Of a stretch of DNA of 64,000 bases, positions 1 to 9,989 are shown in pieces. Numbering within the stretch: position 1 is the first letter of the stretch; each line of letters starts with the position of its first letter. The position numbers and the translations under genes were made by a program. This stretch comes from Metellina segmentata. Its lineage: Eukaryota; Arthropoda; Arachnida; Araneae; Tetragnathidae. The DNA lies in the NCBI GenBank assembly GCA_947359465.1, contig OX375876.1, forward strand, positions 83,908,359-83,972,358, written 5' to 3'. Below the pieces are notes generated by a model. It had not been told where the DNA came from and did not search any database. It saw only the letters and a program-made list of their open reading frames with translations.

Positions 1-267
1 GTAGCAGCTGTCAAGATTGAATTTTCTATACAGCTATGAGAGCTGTATTTCGGGCTGTAGTAACTACAATGTTTGTTTGGAGCGTTGCTGTTGAAAGCGA
101 ATGTAAAAGACGTTTAATTATATTTTGAGAATTCCGTTCTATTTACACGTGAATGGACTTTTATAATATGTCCATCTTGACCATCTAACACTAACAGTTC
201 TGTATGTTTACAATATTTTGTTTCATGAGAGGAAACTAGTCTTCTTTCTTTCATTAAGAAGCTATAA

Positions 268-721
268 AGCCCGGTGCACACATCCGTTTTCTCAACGTGC
301 GGCGCCGCTGCGGCACCGAAGCCCAACTATGCACACATGACCGTGAAATGACGCCAGAACTCATTTCGCGCCATTTGCGATAAATATTCTATCGAAGAAA
401 ACGTGTTTATTTTGCTTACTTGGTGTAAAGAAAGAATATTTTGAAACAAGATAGACGTTACTGGATTCAACCATTTATTAATTATTATTTATATTACATT
501 GGTCTATGAAAACAAGGTACTTAAGAACGGAGACGCATGTGCGGCGACCGTGCGGCACCATGTGGAACTGCGGTACAAATTGCACGCAAGTTCGACGTAC
601 GTCGCCCCTGCGGCGCTGAAGGCATGTGTGCACTGCTCCATTGGATCTAATGTATCTCAGACCGCACTTGCGTTGCGGCAGCGGCGCCGCTCGTTGAAAA
701 ACCGAATGTGTTCACCGGGCC
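268..721. mobile_element. PIF/Harbinger-like MITE, copy 1
   Basis: A 454 bp non-autonomous DNA element with imperfect terminal inverted repeats of about 50 bp. The left end reads GCCCGGTGCACACATCCG, and the right end is its complement, ending CACCGGGCC. It is flanked by TAA (265-267) and TAA (722-724), the three-base TWA duplication typical of PIF/Harbinger. Both ends are GC-rich (runs of GCGGCGCCGC), while the centre is AT-rich. Two further copies lie at 1547-2958 and 8479-8925. No transposase is visible inside. The superfamily call rests on the TSD and the TIR style, not on a protein. Confidence 0.7.
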
Positions 722-1546
722 TAATTCTCCAAGTCTTGTGTGAATGTTTTCGAGTAAAACTTTTCTCTGAGTGTCCACAATAAAATAGATTCGGTGGACA
801 GTGCTTTGAGTGGATCTCCATCTTATTGCCTAGAATTTTAAAATACAGACAGCCGCTTCTAGAGGTTTTTCGTCAATCCAGTTAGCCATTGTTTAGAGGA
901 TCCTTCATTTTGCTGATCGGTGAGTTACTTCAGTGACAAATTATTTTGCTTTCGGCAGACATCCGGATGATTTTGACTCTGTATACAACATCGATAACGG
1001 GAGAATTAATAGACTGTCGGGATGTTATTTTCATGAAAATATAAGTTTGAATACATTTCATTCATTGAGTAGGAAATTGTTTCAGAATTAATTTTTAATC
1101 AAAGGATTTTAATTAAAACACTGATCTAAATCGAAAAAGAACATTTTTCTTTTGACAAAACATAGATAGATTTAACATGGTCATCCCTTGTGGATTTTAT
1201 CGTTTACTTTTTAAAGGATTTTTAGATTAACATTTAAATTGTAGTAAAGAGTTCAACGAAAACGGAACATCTCAGTGAAATCCAATCATTTGTACAGAGT
1301 TTTCCAAACGCGTTCCCTTAAGAGGGTTCTAGATTATTGCAAAGGGGCTGATATTTAACACTCTTTCGTAATCTGAGCATTTGTTTGACATATTGCGGAA
1401 ACATTACACTTCACTTATTTTCCCGGAATCTTTTTAGCAAGACACGTGAAAGACAGTATAGAGTTGTCTACCAAAAAGGACTTCATGATAGAGTTGGGTT
1501 AAACTACTATTGTATTATAAGTTAGCTTTTGTGGTCAGATGACTTA

Positions 1547-2958
1547 GGCCCGGTGCACACATCCGATTTTTCAACGTGCGCCTCCGCTTCAGCACCGAAG
1601 CCCAACTATGCACACATAACCGTGAAATGACGCAATATCTCATTTCGCGCTATTTGCGATAAATATTCTATCGAAGAAAACGTGTTTATTTTGCTTAGTT
1701 GGTGCAAAAAAGTATATCTTGAAACAAAATAGACGTTACGGGATACAACCATTTATTAATTATTGTTTATACTGTGCATTTATTTATGAAAACAAGGTTC
1801 TTCAGACTAGGGATGCGACATCGATGCCGATATTTTTTTAAATACATCGATGTATTTAACATCGATGTATTGGGGTCGATGTTTTGGTAACATCGATGTT
1901 TATACATGTCGATGTTTTTTTGTTATCGATGTTTTATTTTTAAATGAAAAAAGTACCGTTATAAAAATTTTAAGAATATCCAAGTAGCATAATTTTCATA
2001 ATCAGCAAATTGTACATACTTTTAGACCAAAGTGACCAAGGATGAAGGGTCTACAAAGTAGAAATGCAACATCGATGTCGATTTTTTCTAAACATTGATG
2101 TTTTAGAAAAAAAACATTGATTTATTGGAGCCCATGTCGCATCACTAGTTGCTAAACCAGTTTTAAGAAATGATGAAAAAAGTTTAAACACACTGAATTT
2201 TAAAAACATCGATGGTTTGGGGGCGATGTATTATCAACATCGTTGTTTTAATTTTGAACATCGATGTTTTGCTGTCGATGTCGCATCAATAGTTGCTAAA
2301 CCAGTTTTAAGAAATGGGGGGAAAATTTTAAATACACTGAATTTTAAAAACATCGATGGTTTGGGGGCGATGTATTATCAACATCGTTGTTTTAATTTTG
2401 AACATCGATGTTTGGCTGTCGATGTCGCATCAATAGCTGCTAAACCAGTTTTAAGAAATGGGGAAAAAAGTTTAAATACACTGAATTTTTAAAACATCGA
2501 TGGTTTTGGGGCGATGTATTATCAACATCGATGTTTTAATTTTGAACATCAAAGTTTCAAAACATCGATGTTTTGCTGTCGATGTCGCATCAATAGTTGC
2601 TAAACCAGTTTTAAGAAATGGGGGGGAAAGTTTAAATACACTGAATTTTAAAAACATCGATGTTTAGAAACATCGATATTTTTGAGCCGATGTATTATCA
2701 ACATCGATGTTTTAATTTTGAACATCGATGTTTCAAAACATCGATGTCGCATCCTTACGTCAGACCGGAGAAGCGTGTGCGGCGAGTTGCTTCGCCGTGG
2801 GAAACTGCGGTACAAATTGCATGCAAGTTGGACGTGTGTCGCCGCAGTGTCGCCGGAGGCATGTGTGCACTACTTCATTGAATCTTATGTATTTCAGACC
2901 GCACTTGCGTTGCGACAGCGGCGCCACACGTTGAAAAACCGTCTGTGTGCACCGGACC
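1547..2958. mobile_element. PIF/Harbinger-like MITE, copy 2, split by a hAT element
   Basis: Same family as 268-721. The left half runs 1547-1807 and the right half 2758-2958, separated by a hAT-type insertion with an 8 bp target duplication. Removing the 950 bp insert and one 8 bp duplicate leaves 454 bp, exactly the length of copy 1, which proves the nesting. The outer flanks are TTA (1544-1546) and TAA (2959-2961), so one base of the expected TWA duplication has changed. Confidence 0.75.
1808..2757. mobile_element. Non-autonomous hAT-type element with CATCGATG arrays, copy 1
   Basis: The ends are TAGGGATGCGACATCGATG and its inverse, CATCGATGTCGCATCCTTA. The flanking 8-mers are cttcagac (1800-1807) and cgtcagac (2758-2765), 7 of 8 identical, as expected for hAT. 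The element is packed with the palindrome CATCGATG and variants. From about 2149 to 2750 a unit of roughly 145-158 bp is repeated in tandem (each starts near gttgctaaaccag), so this copy is longer than the 528 bp copy at 20112-20639. No transposase is encoded; the open frames inside are by-products of the repeat. Confidence 0.75.
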
Positions 2959-3432
2959 TAAGTTCAACACAATACTTTCGCTCTAGAATATAGCAATGGC
3001 TGAATTTGATAAATGTTGACACTTGTTTATCGATTGCCAATTACGTGAGACCGTATATTAAAATCACGAGTTCCATATGCGTGATCAATGAATAACCATA
3101 GACTTCCCTGTATGAAATGTGTGCATAGATGCATATATTCCTTATAAATATTATTATTATTTCTTGGAAGTTAAAAAAAAGCTTTTTCTGATTATTTAGA
3201 AGTTACCTTACTCCAAAGATGATTTAAGTTTTATGCTCACTTCAGTTTTTTCACAAAATTGATTCTTTACTCCGATAAATTGGCACACCAATCTTATAAA
3301 AATGTGCTCTTTTCTTTATATTATTTATTTTTTATCCCATGTTTAGAACTTATATTTTCTCCTTCTATAAACCTTTCAAAATGCGTCGATATACCTCTAT
3401 GTATTTTTTAATCATTTAATGTATTCTTTTAG

Positions 3433-3494
3433 GCCAAGTGGGAAATGTCATTACCAATAGAAATGCTAGTCGCTTAGAATTCGAACGTTTGCTG
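3433..3494 (+). CDS. CNG channel exon: start of C-linker after S6
   Basis: Acceptor ttcttttag before 3433; donor gtaaga at 3495. The exon begins two bases into a split codon (Gly, if the previous exon ends in G) and encodes QVGNVITNRNASRLEFERLL. This matches the segment where S6 runs into the first C-linker helix of CNG channels (G-Q-V/I-G-x-M/V-I). The exon ends on a codon boundary (phase 0). The upstream exon with S6 and the pore is not in the window. Confidence 0.92.
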
Positions 3495-3731
3495 GTAAGA
3501 AACATTCTTATGCATAATCAACTTTATAGTTTTATCCTTTGACATCTCACCTAAATTAAATAAAATTCTTACATTTTAGAAAATATTTCCTAAAAGGTTT
3601 TCAGAAAATCGGGTGAACGAAATAGATGCAATAATTTTATTCCGCGCACATTGGGTGATAAGCCGCCTTAGTCATTTTTTATTGGAACTTATAAGAGAGT
3701 ATTAGTAGAGAAAATGCTTTTATTTTTTCAG

Positions 3732-3820
3732 GACGGAGCTAAATTATACATGCGCCACCACAAAGTTCCCAAAGGCATGCAAAGAAGAGTGCAGCGATGG
3801 TATGACTATTCCTGGTCAAG
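3732..3820 (+). CDS. CNG channel exon: C-linker
   Basis: Acceptor tattttttcag, donor gtagat. It encodes DGAKLYMRHHKVPKGMQ, then RRVQRWYDYSWS, and ends in AG of a split Arg codon (phase 2). The pattern K-x-Y-M...K-V-P-K...R-V-x-x-W-Y-D-Y is the conserved helical C-linker of CNG channels, which couples nucleotide binding to the gate. Confidence 0.94.
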
Positions 3821-4253
3821 GTAGATACTGATCATTCTTACACTTCCCCCCTTTATTCTTCAAATACAGTCGAACATATTCTTAAGCTTTTCCTATTGTC
3901 ATCCTTTAATATACTAATACAGCATTCAGGAATTGAAAACTTTTAGTTTGTGCTCTTTAGAATCGCACCCTTTTTTTAAATGATGCTTTTATTTCAACTG
4001 TGAAACAATGGAATGCAATGATTTCTAAATGTCTCACGAAGCGCAATAGTAAATAGAAACAGCATTGATGTTTTCGTGCAATAGTTTAGTAACTAAAGTT
4101 ATTGAAAATCAGAAATTTTAAATTCTCTAAATTCTGATGTGAAAAACTATGTACTTATTCATTATGTACTATTCAGTTTTCATCTTTATTTTCAAGTTCT
4201 TCTTTAAATAGGCCGACCTTACGTATCGTGGTGCATTATTCTATACTATTTAT

Positions 4254-4670
4254 CAAGGGTGGGCAAATTCGGCTCTAAGAGCCACATGCGGCTCTTCGTA
4301 GAGTGAAGTGCTGCTTCCATTGAAAATTAAAATCCTTTTCTTTTATTTCATAACTTTTTCACGAACCTTGTTAAATTGACTAAATAAGTGAAGATTTGAC
4401 CAAAGGTCTTCAGCAAATGTTATAATTTTTATTAATACATTTTATTTTCTTCGTTAAAGTTTTGAAAAAATTATTTTGTGCTTTCTTTCTCTTAATTATA
4501 TTTTCTTATATGTGTACGTTACATAGCACTTAAGACATATGTGGAATATGTAGCCATATAAATTAAATTTAAATTTGTGCATTTAGTACTATGTAATTAT
4601 GGTGTGGCTCTTTATAATATGTAAGAAACCGGAATGCGGCCCTCATTGACGTCATGCGTGCCCACCCTGG
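4254..4670. mobile_element. hAT-like MITE in intron
   Basis: The ends CAAGGGTGGGCAAATTCGGC and (inverted) CCAGGGTGGGCAC resemble the CAGGGGTGGGCAA termini of Charlie-type hAT elements. The inside carries a gctctaagagccacatgcgg segment. The flanking 8-mers do not match, so the TSD has decayed or the boundaries are a few bases off. It is 417 bp and encodes no protein. Confidence 0.5.
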
Positions 4671-5202
4671 TGTAAACAGGGAATATCTGCAGTGATTTAT
4701 TAACAGAAAATAAAAAAATACAAGTTGACAACATTTGCGCCTTTTAGGCATGGCGTCTTTTCTGCTGGAGCTCTAATTTTTATTTTGCCTCTATGCTTAC
4801 CGACGGCTTTGTTATTTAATGCCGGTGGTTTGAATGTCGTATTTTTTCTTTCCATTTTTTTTTCCCCCCCCCTCAAAGCTTTAAGTTTATCCTAGTAATT
4901 TTGAAGAGGTGGAACTTTTTAATGAAGACTTCTGGAAAGAATTTATTGTCTTACTTTTTCACGAATACAGAATATTACATAATCCTCGTTCCGGTTTTTG
5001 CTATCCCGATTCCCCGTTTTTGTCGCAAGGAAACATGGTCCGCCTACTTTTAATACTATTTTTTGAATATTTGCTGCAATTAGAATTACATATTCCTAGG
5101 AAAAGAGACTTATTTTAGAAAAAAGTCCCCTCCTTTTTTTTAGAGGATGGCGGAAAAGAGGGAGGCATGTAATAATTTGCTGCATTTTTCACCAAGCCGA
5201 AT

Positions 5203-5640
5203 TTTATCTCTACTGTTATAAAAGGAAGTGTCTGTGTACTGTACTAAGTGTCCTGACGAATTTATGGCACTAAAATAATAAAATTTTGCGCACAGGTAGT
5301 CCGAATTTTTTGCGATTTTTCTATCGTGCTCGAATTTTAAAATTTTATCTAGAACATTTTTAAATGAATGTATTAGTTTTTTTTTTTTTTTTTTTTGCGA
5401 TTTTTGACCGCTGACGTCACAAGTGTTTTTCGTCCGAATTGCCTTTGGAACCATGCCAAGTTTTCCGATTCTAGCGTGTTGTGATTTACATTGTTGATAA
5501 CAGCTACCTCGAGGCCATCACGGAGCCTGTGGAGTTCGTTTGCGAAGCAAACCAAATAGGAATTCGCTGCAATCACCGGGGGTTAGCGAGCGTCAGTGAA
5601 CAGTGGTGGACAATGCCGTGATAACCACGCAGTGGCTAGT
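5203..5640 (-). repeat. ACTAG-family repeat, inverted, internally deleted
   Basis: Read on the - strand it starts ACTAGCCACTGCGTGG (5625-5640) and ends at CCTTTTATAACAGTAGAGAT near 5203. Both ends match the longer + strand copy at 16537-17400. Shared internal blocks include gcgaagcaaacc, ccgggggttagcgagcg and the tail tgtgcgcaaaa..., but most of the middle is missing. A T-run at about 5380-5396 lies inside. No coding potential is recognised. Confidence 0.6.
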
Positions 5641-6421
5641 AAAACATAAAGTATGAAAAACGTCTTCTTATTAGTTTTATCGTACGGTATATCGTATACG
5701 GTATATCGTATGTTTAGTTTTATCGTGCTGTAAGCTCAACAACGATGTACTTGAATAAATGTAGGTAATATTTGTGTTTAACTTAAATCAATTTGTCGTT
5801 ATAAATATGGCAGGAATGAAACGACATTTCTGCACCTTGTTAAAAGAAGGTTCAATGTTCAACTTAGCTAATTTTTAGTTACGAAAGTCAATCGCTTCGA
5901 GGTTATAAAAGTTCTAAAAAGAATCAAAACATTAAAAAGTATTTTTGTACGCTGTGTTTTAAAAATTTAAGAATAATAAAAAATTACTATACAAGGTTTC
6001 ACAAATTTGCCAAATGAACATTTGCTTTTTCCCTCCTTCCACACAGATTTAGTAACACAATTATTTCAGTGTTAAATTTCGTTTAGAGAGCTTATCAAAA
6101 TCGCAGAACACTTCGCAGAATTGCAGATCGCAAAATCGCAGAATTGCACTTACAATTTCTTGAAAGTATTTGAAGGAAATAAAAAAACTTTTATAACGAA
6201 CCTTATGTTTATTTTTGTAACATAATTTATTCAAATAAAGGGAGTGAGAGTTTCAATAAAAATAATTAATATTCTCTCTTTTTTTTCTGTATTGTTCTCA
6301 ATTTTAAGATTGCCATGTCCCGAAATAGTAGGGGATGATTTATATTATTCTATACAATTTATAGAAGTAAATACTCTTGATTTGTTTTTACAATATTCTT
6401 ATGCTAGTGGGATTTTTTCAG

Positions 6422-6527
6422 AGGTCGAATGCAAGGTGGTGGAGATATACATTCAGCATTGGGTATTCTTCCTGACAAGTTGAAAACTGAATTGGCCATC
6501 CACGTTAATCTGAAAACACTGAAAAAG
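6422..6527 (+). CDS. CNG channel exon: C-linker second half
   Basis: Acceptor gattttttcag, donor gtatgt. The split Arg codon AG|A joins in frame to the previous exon. It encodes RMQGGGDIHSALGILPDK and then LKTELAIHVNLKTLKK; L-P-D-K-L-x-x-E-L-A is the CNG/HCN C-linker signature. It ends in phase 0. A longer open frame upstream of the acceptor is intronic. Confidence 0.95.
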
Positions 6528-8478
6528 GTATGTTAACACTTCTATCAATCCAAATACTTTCGTAAAAACATTCTTATTAAGGAAGTAATATTCTAGATCA
6601 TATCAAATGCTATGTATATTCAATTTGTTTGAATTTTTACTTCAAGCATCAAAAGTACATATTGCTATAAATCTTAGTATACTTTTAACATATTTACTCT
6701 TAAATACTCAACAATTAAGTGTAAATTATTTTAACCCTCTGAGGAATTCATAGACATATATCCATTCCATGGCCTGGATGTTTCCTGCAAAACCTTTTTA
6801 ACGGTTTTTACCTTCTTTACCTATAGAATCTTTCAGCCTACGTATAGAAGTATTTATTTAGTCATTATGGTGCGTTGTGAGGAAAAACAATATTACATTA
6901 CTCAGAAATATCGTGCTGCTCAGATGGATGATACGATACTACACACTTGTTTACCTATAAAACCATTCAGTAGAGGAAAATTATAAATAGCAATTTCAGA
7001 TAAGCAAACCTTTTCGTCAAGAAATGATACAGGAAAGCTTATAATGAAAAATGTATATGAAATGCTTCCCAGCAGTTATAAAAAACGTCAAATTGATATT
7101 GATCATAACTTCGTTTTAAAACAATAAAATCATTAAATTTCTATTAGTTATTTTTGTTTTCAGAACAGCTACATATTTATTAAAAGTTATTTTATTTTAA
7201 CCCACTTCTCTATACTGGAAAGACTGCAAGTCTAATTGCTGTAATTAGAAATGCTAAAATGCGAGATTTGAATCCCAGAAGGCACCAGCAATAAATATGT
7301 GTTCGGAACTTTACATTAGTTGTAATTATTGCATTTGAAGTAGTCTCTTTTTGTCTTTATACACTGGTTTAGATTGTACTTCCTAGAAACAGGCGTAGAA
7401 CTATTTATAGGAATACTCTTGAGTTTCTTCATCACATTTATTACGCTGAATATTTCAGATGTCAGAAAATCATCCTATTAGCGCTGTTTTTAATTTTGAG
7501 AAGTCAGAAATCTCAGGGGGCTACGCCGAGTGAATGAGCAGTGTAACGTATTTAGATAATCGATTTTTTGGCCCAAAACTCTCCGATTGAGAATAACTCC
7601 TAGTGTCGTGATGGATGATTCATTTGTCCGGCCACACTATGCAGGTATTTTCTTCCAAACCTAATTTCGTAATTTTTTCAGCACCTCTAAATAGTGTTGT
7701 TGGCTGATAAAATCTAGCACTACTCACATTTACATCCGTCATTTTGTTTTTGGCTTCCTTCTTCTAGGACCGTCAATCATATCTTCTCACCCATCTTTAA
7801 ATATCTTTCCCCACAAAGAGACGACTTTTTCAGAGCATCCACACCATATTCCATTTTCAACAGCTCCAACAAATAGGACTCTAAAACATGGCAAATGAAA
7901 CAACTATGCTAAATCGAGGTGATTACTATAGGTGAGGGGTTTCAGATTGGAGTAAATTGTATTAAAAATCATTGTGACGGTTTTAGTTGGCTGTATAGTT
8001 TATGACTTTACCTATCCAGATGGGTTTGGGTCTTTAGAGACCAGGTACCGAAGTGCTACTGGTGTTAGTACTTGAGAGGAAAAGTAGTTAATGAATTTTT
8101 GAAAAATCGCTTTTCCTTGACGTATTTGCACAAATGCTTTTTTAAATTAAAAAAATTTGAAACATTGAGCGAAGTCAATCGTAAAAATGAACCTCTGAGA
8201 AATTTTTAAAACGCATCTTTAGACGATTGCAAGATTGTCGTAGTGGAGGTTGCTCTCTTTTTTTATGATATTCACTAGAAATTGCCATTTTACCGTAAAC
8301 AAAAACTTTCTCTATAGCTGAAGACAAGTGAAGATTCATCCTTGCAGGATCTCCAGAACTAGAGGAATTGTGATACCGTGTTTGGCTAAAACGCGATCTC
8401 TTGCATCAATACTTTTCGTTACTTTACCTTTTCAATCAAATTCCCTTTGATTAAAAAGGTAAAGATTCCCTTTGATTA

Positions 8479-8925
8479 AGGACACATACGGTTTTTCAAC
8501 GTGCTGCGCCGCTGCGGCACCGAAGCCCAACTATGAACACATAACCGTGAAATGACGCAAGCACTCATTTCTCGCCATTTGCGATAAATATTCTATCGAA
8601 GAAAACGTGTTTATCTCGCTTACTTGGTGTAAAATAAGTATATTTTGAAACAAAATAGACGTTAATGGATACAACCATTTTATTAATTGTTATTTTTATT
8701 CCATTTATTTATGAAAACAAAGTACTTCAGAACGGAGACGCGTGTGCGGCGGTCTGCGGCGCCGCGGGGAACAGCTGTACAAATTGCACCCAAGTTGGAC
8801 GTGCGTCGCCGCAGCGGCGCTGGAGTCATGTGTACACTGCTCCATTGGATCTAATGTATCTCAGACCGCACTTGCGTTGCCGCAGCGGCGCCGCACGTTG
8901 AAAACCTGGATGTGTGCACCGGGCC
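8479..8925. mobile_element. PIF/Harbinger-like MITE, copy 3
   Basis: 447 bp, same family as 268-721, with a few bases lost from the left terminus (reads aggacacatacgg). The flanks are TTA (8476-8478) and TTA (8926-8928), a matching TWA duplication. The interior is nearly colinear with the other copies, so this unbroken copy serves as reference for the hAT-interrupted copy 2. Confidence 0.72.
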
Positions 8926-9055
8926 TTAGTAGTGTGTTCAAATATTTTAAAACCCAATTGCAACTATTCGTTACCTATTCCACTAAACTGACGAATACAT
9001 TAGTCTCTTTTTTACCTTTTTTTCGACTGCATCTTACAAGTGTCTGTGTTGACAG

Positions 9056-9210
9056 GTGAGCATCTTCAAAGAATGCCAACCCGAATTCCTGCATGACTTG
9101 GTTCTCAAGATGAAGGCCTACATCTTCACTCCGGGGGACCTCGTCTGCAGAAAAGGGGAAGTGGCCAGAGAGATGTTCATCATCGCGGACGGAATCCTAC
9201 AGGTCATCAA
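9056..9210 (+). CDS. CNG channel exon: start of cyclic-nucleotide-binding domain
   Basis: Acceptor ctgtgttgacag, donor gtaagt. It encodes VSIFKECQPEFLHDLVLKM, then KAYIFTPGDLVCRKGEVA, then REMFIIADGILQVI, and ends with AA of a split Asn codon. F-x-P-G-D-x-x-C-R-K-G-E is the beta-strand region of the binding domain. GC content is clearly above the flanking introns. An open frame on the opposite strand here is a shadow. Confidence 0.96.
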
Positions 9211-9526
9211 GTAAGTGCTACAGTGACGACTGTTTGGGGCCATTGAACAGGGAGCTGAAGTTGTAGTTGTATGTGGAGAAATTTTATGCACTTTAACAAT
9301 ACAATTACCTTGTTTTATTGAAATCAGTGTGGACGGGAATTTGTTTCTTAAAAATAAATACATTTAACTGAATGATTATTTCATAGAGGATTAAATGTAG
9401 AGATTCATAGATGATTATATGTGTCTAGGTAGGTATTAGGGATAAAATCGGATTTTGATTAAAAGTGTTTTCGTCATGTCCTGCTATCCAGTATATGTTA
9501 TCTGAGAATTTTAGGGTAGGTAGGTA

Positions 9527-9852
9527 CGAACAACCGGGTATAGTGGTTAAGGTGTTAGCCTCTGGATCGGAAGGTTCCTGGTTCGAATCCGGGTCCTGGC
9601 ATGGATGTTTATAAGCGTATGGTGTAGAGCCGGCTGGTGCACCTTAAATCTGTCGTGGCCGAAAGTCTTCGCTTTGGGTTGAAGTGGAAGTTCGGAGAGT
9701 GGGGTGCCAGCTTAGGCGTTGCTCCGTCATCTGACAGTGGTTCGAAATTACGAGATATTGTCCTCGTACCTTTCCCTTGAGGGATTGATCCCGGACCGTC
9801 GTCAATAGTCCGTTGTGTTCCTCTAGTACGACATTAACTAAAAAGTACCATA
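9527..9852 (+). mobile_element. tRNA-derived SINE, full copy with TSD
   Basis: A 326 bp SINE. The head is tRNA-like with an A box (TAGTGGTTAAGG) and a B box (GGTTCGAATCC); the body ends in ...ACATTAACTAAAAAGTACC. The flanking direct repeats ttagggtaggtaggta (9511-9526) and ttagggttggtaggta (9853-9868) match at 15 of 16, the mark of LINE-driven retroposition. RNA polymerase III would transcribe from the internal boxes. Other copies are at 18184, 25938, 51577 and 60603. Confidence 0.9.
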
Positions 9853-9868
9853 TTAGGGTTGGTAGGTA

Positions 9869-9985
9869 TTTTATTTAACGTCATACTGGAGCAAGACAAC
9901 GGGCTATTGACGACGGTCCGGGATCAATCCCCCAAAGGAAAGATCAGAAGACAACACTACGTAATTTGCAACCACGGTCTGATGG
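9869..9985 (-). mobile_element. SINE fragment, inverted and 5'-truncated
   Basis: Carries the 3' half of the same SINE in the opposite orientation (gttaacg tail complement, then the ccgggatcaatccc block), directly after the TSD of the upstream copy. The tRNA-like head is missing. Two oppositely oriented copies side by side could form a fold-back. Confidence 0.7.
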
Positions 9986-9989
9986 CGAT

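Noticed and set aside
499..783. Open frames inside the GC-rich MITE ends (also near 2682 and 8665)
   Set aside because: They arise from GC-rich terminal repeats lacking stops and repeat with the MITE; no transposase motif.
6244..6483. 79-codon frame overlapping the third channel exon
   Set aside because: Different reading frame; the real exon is 6422-6527, fixed by splice sites and by the split Arg codon.
9541..9610. tRNA-like sequence with A and B boxes
   Set aside because: Not a tRNA gene: it is the head of a dispersed SINE found at least five times here, with target duplications outside the whole 326-336 bp unit.
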